From Salmonirosea aquatica (GTDB lineage Bacteria > Bacteroidota > Bacteroidia > Cytophagales > Spirosomataceae): a DNA stretch of 64,000 bases. A model generated the notes under the pieces. It did not search any database. It was not told where the DNA came from and saw only the letters and a list, made by a program, of their open reading frames with translations. Position numbers and translations under genes: made by a program. Of the stretch, positions 1 to 7,970 are shown one piece after another; positions within the stretch are counted from its first letter, which is position 1, and the number at the start of each line of letters is the position of its first letter. The stretch is from NCBI RefSeq assembly GCF_009296315.1, contig NZ_WHLY01000002.1, positions 4,934,501 through 4,998,500 of the forward strand, written 5' to 3'.

Positions 1-63
1 GGGATGGAGAAACCGTGGGTTCAGGGAAAAATTGCGCGGCAAACCAGTATTTCCGAAAGGTAA
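1..63 (+). CDS. possible 3' end of an upstream gene (partial)
   Basis: Frame 1 is open from the window edge to a TAA at 61-63 and reads as about 20 residues ending T-S-I-S-E-R. Its direction agrees with the sugar-catabolism genes that follow, so it could be the tail of the preceding operon member. The piece is too short to assign to a family, and chance openness of this length is common. Confidence 0.3.
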   Translation, partial: GMEKPWVQGKIARQTSISER

Positions 64-140
64 AGTTCGGACATTTGCTACTTTGACAAAGAGACCGGGT
101 GATTCCCGTCAAAACATCGTCTCTCTTTGAAAACCAGCCT

Positions 141-479
141 ATGAAGCGCTATTGCCTGACCCTCGACTTGAAGGACGACCCCGCCCTGATCGAAAAATAT
201 AAAGAACACCATGCTCCCGAGAATCAGTGGCCAGGCATCAACCGGCACATCCGGGCTACGGGGGTCGAACGCATGGAAATTTACCTGTTCGGTACCCGGA
301 TGTGCATGTTCATGGAAGTACACGATGACTTCACCTTTGAGCGCATGGATGAGATGAACCGCCGGGACCCTGAAACCCAGAAATGGGAAAACCTGATGTG
401 GGATTTTCAGCAGGCCGTGCCGGGGGCCAAGCCGGGTGAGAAATGGGTGTTCATGGAAAAGATTTTCGAGCTACCCTGA
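141..479 (+). CDS. L-rhamnose mutarotase family protein (DUF718)
   Basis: A 112-aa protein of the RhaM/DUF718 fold, which interconverts the alpha and beta anomers of a deoxy-sugar such as L-rhamnose or L-fucose. The length and the pattern are typical: an N-terminal Y-C-L-T-L-D-L strand, a central I-Y-L-F-G-T-R-M-C-M-F-M-E core, and a C-terminal W-x-x-L-M-W-D-F-Q region ending in a W-V-F-M-E-K-I-F strand. I chose the ATG at 141, after a 5' extension from 99 with no family similarity. It precedes a UxaA-type dehydratase and a fuconolactonase-like hydrolase on the same strand, which suggests an oxidative L-fucose or L-rhamnose route. Whether the sugar is fucose or rhamnose cannot be read from the sequence. 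Confidence 0.88.
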   Translation: MKRYCLTLDLKDDPALIEKYKEHHAPENQWPGINRHIRATGVERMEIYLFGTRMCMFMEVHDDFTFERMDEMNRRDPETQKWENLMWDFQQAVPGAKPGEKWVFMEKIFELP

Positions 480-567
480 CCAGCTTTTCCAAGGTAGGAA
501 GTGGTAATTTTACAGGATTAAGGTACCCTAACTAAATCAATTCGAAAATATTCAAACCAGATAAGCA

Positions 568-2214
568 GTGAATAAAATCGTGAAAGTCCATCCCGGCGAT
601 GACGTGATCGTGGCCCTGACCGACCTCGAAGCGGGAGAGGAAGTCGAACTGGATGGCGAAACATACACCCTGACCGAAGCCATTCCGGCTAAACACAAGT
701 TCGCGGCCCATACTTTTGCCCCCGGCGAGGAAATCCATATGTACGGGGTACTGGTAGGCAAAGCGCAGAGTGAGATTAGGCGGGGTAGCTGGCTTACCAC
801 CTTCAATACGAAGCATGCGGCCACACCCCTGGCCGTGCGGGAAAGCCGCTATGACTGGACTCCACCCGATGTGTCGAAGTATGCACAGGCTACCTTCAAG
901 GGTTTCCAGCGCAGCGACGGCAGCGTGGGTACGGCCAATTACTGGCTGGTGGTACCTCTGGTATTTTGTGAAAACCGCAACGTAGGCATTCTGAAAGAGG
1001 CGCTTACCCGCGCCCTGGGCTACGAAGTGGCCACGCCCTACCAGCATAAGGTAGAAAAAATATTGGCTATGCTACAGAGCGGACAGGATGATCTGCTGCT
1101 GGGCGAAGAAATGCCGCTGGTGACCAAGACAAAGCCTGTTTCGCCGGTATTTCCAAATGTGGATGGCATTAAATTTATTACCCATCAGATGGGCTGCGGA
1201 GGTACCCGGCAGGATGCCCGGGCGCTGTGTGGTCTGCTGGCGGGGTACATTACGCACCCCAATGTGGCCGGTGCCACCGTGCTGAGCCTGGGTTGTCAGA
1301 ATGCCGAAGAAACGACCTTGCGTGAGGAAATAGAAAAACGGGCGCCGGGCTTCGACCGCCCTGTGCACATACTCAACCACCAGACTTTGGGCAACGAAGA
1401 GCAGGTGATGGATCTGGCCCTGAAACAGACACTGCTTGGCTTAAAGGAGGCCAATCGTTGCGAGCGCACGGAGGTACCTTTATCAAAACTGTGCGTGGGA
1501 CTGGAATGCGGCGGTTCGGATGGTTTTTCGGGTATTTCGGCCAACCCCACGCTGGGCTATTTCTCCGATATGCTGGTAGCCCTGGGCGGAAAAGTGATCC
1601 TGTCCGAATTTCCCGAATTGTGCGGTGTTGAGCAGAATCTGGCCGATCGTTGTGTGGATCGTCCTACGGCCGAGCACTTTGCGCACCTGATGGCTACCTA
1701 CAGTCAGCGGGCTACGGCCGCCGGCTCGGGCTTTGACATGAATCCCTCTCCCGGCAACATCAAGGACGGTCTCATCACCGATGCCATCAAGTCGGCCGGA
1801 GCGGCCAAAAAGGGGGGTACCTCACCCGTGGTCGATGTGGTCGACTATCCCGGAAAAGCCACCAAACCGGGCCTGACGCTGCTCTGCACACCGGGCAACG
1901 ATGTGGAGTCTACCACGGCGGAGGTAGGGGCCGGCGCTACGGTAGTGCTGTTTACGACGGGGCTAGGTACCCCAACGGGCAACCCGATTGCGCCCATTGT
2001 GAAGGTCGCCAGCAACACCCGGCTGTACAATAAAATGAACGACATTATGGATTTTGACACGGGCGCCATCATTGAAGGTAGGGAGAGCATCGCCGCGGCG
2101 GGTGAGCGGCTGCTGAATTACGTGATTTCGGTAGCCAGCGGCGAAACCAGCGTGAAAGCCGTGCTCAATCAGCAAGACGACTTCATTCCCTGGAAGCGGG
2201 GGGTTTCTTTATAG
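568..2214 (+). CDS. altronate dehydratase (UxaA/GarD) family protein
   Basis: A full-length 548-aa member of the altronate/galactarate dehydratase family. Residues about 1-95 form the SAF-like N-terminal domain and the rest is the dehydratase domain, with the family's conserved H-Q-M-G-C-G-G-T and G-L-E-C-G-G-S-D-G-F-S-G segments. These iron-dependent enzymes remove water from sugar acids. Between a mutarotase and a lactonase-like amidohydrolase, the likely substrate is a deoxy-sugar acid such as L-fuconate rather than altronate; that is inference from context. The start is GTG at 568, and a second in-frame GTG at 580 is possible. Only 6 bases separate its stop from the next gene. Confidence 0.9.
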   Translation: MNKIVKVHPGDDVIVALTDLEAGEEVELDGETYTLTEAIPAKHKFAAHTFAPGEEIHMYGVLVGKAQSEIRRGSWLTTFNTKHAATPLAVRESRYDWTPPDVSKYAQATFKGFQRSDGSVGTANYWLVVPLVFCENRNVGILKEALTRALGYEVATPYQHKVEKILAMLQSGQDDLLLGEEMPLVTKTKPVSPVFPNVDGIKFITHQMGCGGTRQDARALCGLLAGYITHPNVAGATVLSLGCQNAEETTLREEIEKRAPGFDRPVHILNHQTLGNEEQVMDLALKQTLLGLKEANRCERTEVPLSKLCVGLECGGSDGFSGISANPTLGYFSDMLVALGGKVILSEFPELCGVEQNLADRCVDRPTAEHFAHLMATYSQRATAAGSGFDMNPSPGNIKDGLITDAIKSAGAAKKGGTSPVVDVVDYPGKATKPGLTLLCTPGNDVESTTAEVGAGATVVLFTTGLGTPTGNPIAPIVKVASNTRLYNKMNDIMDFDTGAIIEGRESIAAAGERLLNYVISVASGETSVKAVLNQQDDFIPWKRGVSL

Positions 2215-2220
2215 TACCTT

Positions 2221-3051
2221 ATGAAAATAGATGCCCATCAGCATTTCTGGCATTTTGATCCCGTCCGTGATGCGTGGATCACCGATGAAATGCAAGCCAT
2301 CCGCCGGGATTTTCTGCCCTCGGATCTTAAATTGGTCTTGGAGCAAAATCAGATGGATGGCTGCGTGGCGGTACAGGCCGCCCAGGAAATCGCCGAAACC
2401 GACTTTTTGCTCCAATTAGCCAATGAAAACGACTTCATCAAAGGGGTAGTAGGTTGGACAGACTTACAGGCACCGAATCTGGCCGAAAGACTCGCCGAAT
2501 ACCAAAAAGCGCCCCGCCTGCGGGGTTTTCGTCACGTGTTGCAGGCAGAGCCGGACGAGGCATTCATGCTGCGGCCTGCTTTCATAGCGGGTGTCAGGGC
2601 CCTGAGGGATTACGGTTTCACCTACGACATTCTCATTTATCCCCAGCACCTGCCCAACGCGCTCAGGCTGGTGCAGCAGTGCGCCGACCAGCCGTTTGTC
2701 CTGGACCATCTGGCCAAGCCCTATATCCGGGAAGGTCTGCTGGAACCGTGGAAAAAGGACTTGACAGCCCTGGCCGACCAGGAAAATGTGTGCTGTAAAA
2801 TTTCGGGTATCATCACCGAGGCCGATTGGAGTACCTGGACCTACGAGCAGCTGGTACCCTATCTTGATGTCGCCTTTGAGGCCTTCGGGACAGATCGCCT
2901 GCTGTTCGGTTCCGACTGGCCGGTCTGCCTGGTAGCGGGTGATTATCAGCGGGTGAAGCAGGTACTTGAAAGGTACCTAGAAAACTTTACCTCTACCGAA
3001 AAGGAAAATATCTGGGGAGGTAACGCGGCGCGGTTTTACAACCTGAACTAA
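2221..3051 (+). CDS. amidohydrolase 2 family, L-fuconolactonase-like
   Basis: A 276-aa TIM-barrel metal hydrolase of the amidohydrolase-2 family. The N-terminal metal-binding H-Q-H-F-W (residues 6-10) and the late G-S-D-W-P motif with the catalytic Asp are present. Relatives hydrolyse sugar lactones (L-fucono-1,5-lactone, L-rhamnono-lactone) or related dicarboxylate lactones. The 6-base gap from the dehydratase gene and the mutarotase upstream place it in the lactone-opening step of a non-phosphorylated deoxy-sugar route. It is the last gene of the operon, followed by a hairpin at 3077-3115. Substrate specificity is inferred from neighbours. Confidence 0.88.
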   Translation: MKIDAHQHFWHFDPVRDAWITDEMQAIRRDFLPSDLKLVLEQNQMDGCVAVQAAQEIAETDFLLQLANENDFIKGVVGWTDLQAPNLAERLAEYQKAPRLRGFRHVLQAEPDEAFMLRPAFIAGVRALRDYGFTYDILIYPQHLPNALRLVQQCADQPFVLDHLAKPYIREGLLEPWKKDLTALADQENVCCKISGIITEADWSTWTYEQLVPYLDVAFEAFGTDRLLFGSDWPVCLVAGDYQRVKQVLERYLENFTSTEKENIWGGNAARFYNLN

Positions 3052-3076
3052 GCTAGACAGACGTAAGTACAAAAGT

Positions 3077-3115
3077 AAAAAAGGTCCCCTGGCGGCGAAC
3101 CAAGGGACCTTTTTT
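3077..3115. terminator. bidirectional hairpin terminator
   Basis: The arms 3077-3092 and 3100-3115 pair over 16 positions with one C-A mismatch around a 7-base loop. An A-run precedes and a T-run follows the stem, so it can work in both directions. It sits between the convergent amidohydrolase (+) and porin (-) genes. Confidence 0.85.
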
Positions 3116-3132
3116 ACTGCTAACCGAAAGAA

Positions 3133-3855
3133 TCAAATCAACTTAATGCCCAGGGTTACTTGCCATGAAGTCAGCTTCTGGCGCACGGTGCTGCTATTGC
3201 TGCCGATGACCTGGTTGTTGACTTTGAAGGTAGCCAAATCCGTAAAGGTACCTTCACGCCGTACATCGAGGCTGATCCCGAAAATGTCGAGTCCTGCGCC
3301 CAATTGATAGCCGTAGACCGCCTCCGACAGGGCATCGTTGAGGCTACCCGAGGTATACTGATGGAAGGCGTCTTTGAGTTTCTGATTATCCCCGACGCGG
3401 AACGAAGCCATAGGGCCCGCGTTGATGCGGAAAGGCCCGCCTTTCAGGCCGAAGAGCAGGGGTACATCAATGCTGCTGAACTTTACATTGACCTGCTGCC
3501 TGGTGGATAAATCCCCGTCGTTCCGGATGATGTCGAAGGTACCCCCCTTAGTGGAGAGCAAGACTTCCGGCTGCACGAAAAAGTGCTTTCCGAAGCGGGC
3601 GTACACCCCACCGGCAAAGCCCGTGCGGCTATCGATGCTTTCCTGGATATTGTCCCGTACCTCCTGCCCGTTGTAGTTCAGGTAGGGATTCCCGTTGTTG
3701 TCGTAACGGGTTGTGAGTAAGTTACCCATGGAAAGTTTGGAGAGATTCACTCCTCCCTTGACCCCAAAGGCGAATCCCTTGGTTTGGGCGAAGGACGAAG
3801 TAACGCTGAACAGGCAGCAGAGCAATAGGGCAACGAAGGGGCGTTTGTTTTTCAT
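3133..3855 (-). CDS. outer membrane beta-barrel protein (porin family, PorT-like)
   Basis: A 240-aa protein with an N-terminal signal peptide (M-K-N-K-R-P, then a Leu-rich core, ending S-S-F-A-Q). Next comes the Bacteroidota small-barrel start G-V-K-G-G-V-N-L-S-K, repeated amphipathic strands, and a C-terminal strand ending G-I-K-L-I. This matches the PorT/OmpX-like outer-membrane barrels common in this phylum. The cargo or role is unknown. It is convergent with the sugar operon and shares the terminator at 3077-3115. No operon partner is visible. Confidence 0.8.
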   Translation of the reverse strand: MKNKRPFVALLLCCLFSVTSSFAQTKGFAFGVKGGVNLSKLSMGNLLTTRYDNNGNPYLNYNGQEVRDNIQESIDSRTGFAGGVYARFGKHFFVQPEVLLSTKGGTFDIIRNDGDLSTRQQVNVKFSSIDVPLLFGLKGGPFRINAGPMASFRVGDNQKLKDAFHQYTSGSLNDALSEAVYGYQLGAGLDIFGISLDVRREGTFTDLATFKVNNQVIGSNSSTVRQKLTSWQVTLGIKLI

Positions 3856-4018
3856 GGCGAATTGGTTTGTTTGTTAAATACTGGCCTTTGATTGTTAGAC
3901 AGTGTATTTGTTTAATCGGGTAATCGCCAGGCATTAAAATCGCCTCGCCGAAAGCATTCCCACTAATAACGAAACTACTGGAACGACTATGCGGCGGAGC
4001 CTGTTTTTTTAGCCGGGA

Positions 4019-4026
4019 TACGTTTG
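4019..4026 (+). promoter_or_regulatory. candidate Bacteroidota -7 box upstream of radA
   Basis: TACGTTTG matches the TAnnTTTG -7 consensus of Bacteroidota sigma-A promoters and lies 76 bases before the radA ATG. The -33 region is T-rich but not a clear TTTG. A lone 8-base match is weak evidence. Confidence 0.35.
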
Positions 4027-4102
4027 TTTTTAGTAAATGGTATCCCGGTCGTTGCCTTTTAAGTACCGTACCGTAAAGACAATCCATTGTTAAAGTACCC
4101 CT

Positions 4103-5469
4103 ATGGCCAAAATCAAAACCGCCTATTTCTGTCAGAATTGTGGACACAATTCGCCCAAATGGCTGGGTAAATGCCCTTCCTGCGGCGAGTGGAATACATT
4201 CGTGGAAGAATTAATCGAGAAAGAAGATAAGAACAGTCCGGTGGTCTGGAAGTCGGTGTCCCTGACGAGCCGTCCCAAGGCCATCGCCGAAATTAAATAC
4301 GAACAGGAACCCCGTACCCGCACTACGGACGCCGAACTGAACCGCGTACTGGGCGGGGGCATTGTGGCCGGTTCGCTGGTGTTGATCGGGGGCGAGCCGG
4401 GCATCGGGAAGTCTACGCTCATGTTGCAGATCGCCCTCACGCTTTCGGATAAGAAGGTACTCTACATTTCGGGCGAAGAATCGGAGCAGCAGATCAAGAT
4501 GCGGGCCGAGCGCATGGAAAGCAAGAGCGATCGCTGCTTTATCCTTACGGATAACTCCACCACCAATATTTTCCGGCAAATCGAGGAAATGAATCCTGAC
4601 ATCATCGTCGTGGATTCGATCCAGACCATGCAGTCGCCGCTCATCGAAACGGGCGCGGGCAGCGTGTCGCAGGTGCGGCAGTGTACTGCCGAATTTATGA
4701 AGTACGCCAAGGAAACCGATACGCCTACCTTCATGATCGGCCACATCACCAAAGACGGCTCGCTGGCCGGGCCCAAAGTGCTGGAACATATGGTGGATAC
4801 GGTATTACAATTCGAGGGCGACCGGCATACGTCCTACCGGATTCTGCGCACGACCAAAAACCGCTTCGGGAGTACCTCCGAGCTGGGCATCTACGAAATG
4901 CAGAGTACCGGCCTGCGCCAGGTGACCAACCCGTCGGAAATCCTGATTTCGCAGCGCGACGAACCTCTGAGCGGCATTACCATCGGCTCCATGCTGGAAG
5001 GCAACCGCCCGTTGATGATCGAAATCCAGTCGCTGGTGAGCGTGGCCAACTATGGTACCCCCAGCGTAGCAGCACGGGTTTCGACGCCAAGCGATTGCAG
5101 ATGCTTCTGGCGGTGCTGGAAAAGCGGGGTGGATTCCGCTTGGGGATTCAGGACGTTTTTCTGAATATCGCAGGAGGACTCAAAGTGGACGACCCCGCGC
5201 TGGATTTGGCCGTCGTGACGTCTATCGTTTCTTCATATGAAGATATCCCCGTGCCGGGTTCAGTATGTTTTGCGGCCGAGGTAGGGCTGGGTGGTGAAGT
5301 ACGGGCCGTGAACCGCATCGAAAGCCGGATTGCCGAAGCGCAGAAACTGGGCTTTGAGACCATCTATTTATCCAAATACAACACCAAGGGGCTGGACATT
5401 CGGGAATATTCGATCGAGATAAAACCGGTGGCGCGTCTGGACGAGATATTCGAGCAGCTAATTCGCTGA
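4103..5469 (+). pseudogene. radA: DNA repair protein RadA, interrupted by a -1 frameshift
   Basis: RadA (Sms) is a RecA-like DNA-branch-migration ATPase for recombinational repair. The first frame (4103-5164) gives the C4 zinc finger (C10, C13, C24, C27), the Walker A G-G-E-P-G-I-G-K-S-T and the RadA-specific K-N-R-F-G motif. It then leaves the family inside the run of five Cs at 5058-5062. The frame that ends at 5469 resumes with R-S-S-T-G-F-D-A-K-R-L and carries the whole Lon-like C-terminal domain. One extra C would give an intact protein of about 456 aa, the normal length. A sequencing error in the homopolymer is as likely as a real mutation. The 3' end overlaps the convergent kinase gene by 12 bases. 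Confidence 0.9.
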
Positions 5470-6336
5470 TTTTGCAGGAATCGTAATCTTGAACTCACTA
5501 CCTACCCCTGGCTGGCTTGTGAGTTCGAGGTTCCAGTGGTGAGCACGGGCAATTTGCTGGACATAGCTGAGCCCAAGACCAAACCCTTTGACATTGGAAG
5601 TGTTATTAGGTACCCGATAAAAATTGTCGAAGATTTTCTTTTGCTCCTCTTCGGCAATGCCAATGCCGTTGTCACGTACATTGACGACCAGGGTATTGTT
5701 GAGTCGTTGCGTGGCGATAATGATACGCGGATTCTCGGGCGTGTACTTTAAGGCATTGTCCAGTAGATTGCGAAGTACGTTGGCCAGATGCTGCCGGTCT
5801 ACTATAGCGGTGGAATCCTCCGCATCCAATTCCATGCAGATCTTCCGGCCGTAGCGCTCCACCACACTTTCGATCAGGTCATTCACCTGGATTTTTTCCA
5901 GCCGGAGCAGCAAAGTCTGGTTTTCGGCTTTGGCGATATGAAGCACATTATCGATATGCCACTGCATCCGGTTGCTTTCTTCCTTGACCATACGGACGTA
6001 TTTCCCAATACGTTCCGGCGATCTCTGCACGGCGGGGGTTGCCAGCATGTCGGCGGCCAGGCTGATACTCGAGACGGGGGTCTGAAGCTCATGGGTCATT
6101 TTGTACATGAAATCCATCTGATTCTGTGATGAGTCTTTAGACACGGTCGTCCTCCATCCCATGACGATCATAACCAGAATGGGCAGGAGGGCTCCGGCGA
6201 CAAAAACACCGGATAAAAAGGCTTTGAGACGCTCGTCGGCTGCCAAAGAAGGAATATCCGCTATAAGAGCAGCAGAGGCAAGGAAAGCCAGAACGCCGAG
6301 CAGCACGAAGCTCCATTTAATGCGTGTAGTGGTCAT
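5458..6336 (-). CDS. membrane sensor histidine kinase
   Basis: A 292-aa kinase with two N-terminal transmembrane helices (about residues 9-30 and 40-65) joined by a very short loop, so it has almost no sensor region. The catalytic core follows: H-box M-T-H-E-L-Q-T-P, N-box L-R-N-L-L-D-N-A-L-K-Y, G1 V-R-D-N-G-I-G-I, and G2 G-F-G-L-G-L-S-Y. All catalytic motifs look intact. There is no response regulator next to it, so it is an orphan here. With almost no periplasmic domain it may sense the membrane or a partner protein. It overlaps the radA 3' end by 12 bases, tail to tail. Confidence 0.9.
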   Translation of the reverse strand: MTTTRIKWSFVLLGVLAFLASAALIADIPSLAADERLKAFLSGVFVAGALLPILVMIVMGWRTTVSKDSSQNQMDFMYKMTHELQTPVSSISLAADMLATPAVQRSPERIGKYVRMVKEESNRMQWHIDNVLHIAKAENQTLLLRLEKIQVNDLIESVVERYGRKICMELDAEDSTAIVDRQHLANVLRNLLDNALKYTPENPRIIIATQRLNNTLVVNVRDNGIGIAEEEQKKIFDNFYRVPNNTSNVKGFGLGLSYVQQIARAHHWNLELTSQPGVGSEFKITIPAKSAN

Positions 6337-6509
6337 TCAGCAACTGTTAATACAGGTAACGGATACAGATTCAATTAGACAAATGCGGTTGAGACTGTTC
6401 GTACCTTTATCCCATTTTGGTGGGAAAATAGCGAGTGTAATTATACAAATTTAGAATGATTTTGATTAGAAATTAAACAGGGTACCTTATTTGTTGAAGA
6501 GCCTGACGC

Positions 6510-7811
6510 TCAGCTTTTTTGCTTTTTCCGGGCTTCACCGGCAATGGTATCAAGGGTATTGACCAGTCGGTCAAGATCTTTAATTGAGGTGTATACATTG
6601 GGTGTTATACGTACCCCACTGATGTTTTCCCACACAATACCCACGGTATGAATTTTGGCTTTGGTGAACAGCGCGCTGTCTACCTCGGTGGGTTTCATGC
6701 CTTCCACCGAAACCAGTGCTATGGCACCGCTGTATTTGGGATCTTTGGGGGTGTGTATCGTCACTCCCGGCATTTGCCGCGCTTTGTCGGTCCAATACCT
6801 TTGCAGATAATGCAACCGGGCGAATTTACGGGCACTGCCTATACCGTTGTGAAAATCAATCGCCGAACCGATGGCCATTTCGGAAGCAAAGGAGCGGGTA
6901 CCCAGACTCTCGAACTTACGGATATCCGTACCATCGGGCTCGGGACTGGATAAAAGCGCCCACACATCCTTGATTTTATCTTTTTTGACATACATCAATC
7001 CACTGCCAAAGGGAGCGCAAAGCCATTTGTGCAGGCTCGTCGCGAAATAATCGCAGCCTAGCTCGGGAATTTTGTAATCCAGGTGAGCGAACGTATGGGC
7101 TCCGTCCACGATTACCTCTATACCCCGCTTGTGGGCTTCGTCGGCAATTTTACGAACTGGTTGCACCTGCCCGATCCAGTTGATGAGGTGGGTGATGTGT
7201 ACAACTTTGGTCTTGGGCGTAAAAGCGCTGACGAATTTATCCACAAAGTAGGCGTCGTTCTCCTGAGGCAAGTCAAAGTTAAGCCACACAAGCTTGATGC
7301 CTTCCCGCTTTTCGCGTTGCTTCCAGGCATTGAGCATGTTCGGGTAGTCCTGCTTGGTTACGATTACCTCATCGCCAGCTTTGAGGTTCAAGCCAAAGAT
7401 GATGGTGTTGAGTCCTTCGGTAGAATTCCGATTAATGGCCAGTTCTTCGGCATCACAGCCTGCCAGTTCGGCCAGCTTGCCGCGGAGTGCTTCGCGCCCC
7501 TGGTCCAGCACGCGCCACATGTAGTAGCTGGGGGCCTCATTACAATATTGATAGAACCGGATGTGGGCATCTTGTACAGCTTTCGGTTGTGGGCATACCC
7601 CGCCATTGTTCAGGTTAAGCAGATTCGGGGATACGGTATATTCGTTTTTGATCCAGGCCCAATAATCTTCGTTTTCGGCGACCTGCTGGGGTGTTTGACC
7701 CACGATCTGGCGGTTGTTTGCCTCGATTCCTTCCGCCTGGGCGTAGTTGAGGAAAGCGGGCAATGTCAGGGCGGTACCCGCCTGAGCAAGAAATGATCGA
7801 CGTGAGAACAT
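6510..7811 (-). CDS. Tat-exported class V aminotransferase-fold PLP protein
   Basis: A 433-aa protein starting with a twin-arginine signal (S-R-R-S-F-L-A-Q-A), followed by a fold-type I PLP enzyme of the class V aminotransferase / isopenicillin N epimerase-like group. The PLP lysine is in S-L-H-K-W-L-C, preceded by the V-D-G-A-H-T segment whose Asp contacts the cofactor. Export of such enzymes with Tat signals is common in Bacteroidota, fitting cofactor loading in the cytoplasm. Substrate is unknown; epimerase, lyase or desulfurase activity are all possible. It stands alone between the kinase and a cation ATPase. Confidence 0.87.
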   Translation of the reverse strand: MFSRRSFLAQAGTALTLPAFLNYAQAEGIEANNRQIVGQTPQQVAENEDYWAWIKNEYTVSPNLLNLNNGGVCPQPKAVQDAHIRFYQYCNEAPSYYMWRVLDQGREALRGKLAELAGCDAEELAINRNSTEGLNTIIFGLNLKAGDEVIVTKQDYPNMLNAWKQREKREGIKLVWLNFDLPQENDAYFVDKFVSAFTPKTKVVHITHLINWIGQVQPVRKIADEAHKRGIEVIVDGAHTFAHLDYKIPELGCDYFATSLHKWLCAPFGSGLMYVKKDKIKDVWALLSSPEPDGTDIRKFESLGTRSFASEMAIGSAIDFHNGIGSARKFARLHYLQRYWTDKARQMPGVTIHTPKDPKYSGAIALVSVEGMKPTEVDSALFTKAKIHTVGIVWENISGVRITPNVYTSIKDLDRLVNTLDTIAGEARKKQKS

Positions 7812-7970
7812 ATTAGGTTAGGGTTTTTGCTGATTACTCGGAATCCCGCAAAGTATATGGATGGCGGCCACGGATCAATCTTACAAAAAAGTTTCGGTAT
7901 CTGAAAGTATAAAAAGGTGATTGCAGGACAATCCTCTCAAAATCGATAGAATCGTTCCATATTGATAGAA

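Noticed and set aside
3722-4147. Minus-strand frame of 141 codons between the porin and radA
   Set aside because: It overlaps both genes, has no recognisable features and covers the region expected to hold promoters.
4681-5469. Reading the second radA frame as a separate gene from its first ATG
   Set aside because: The part before about 5060 is out of frame with RadA and meaningless; only the tail after the C-run is real coding sequence.
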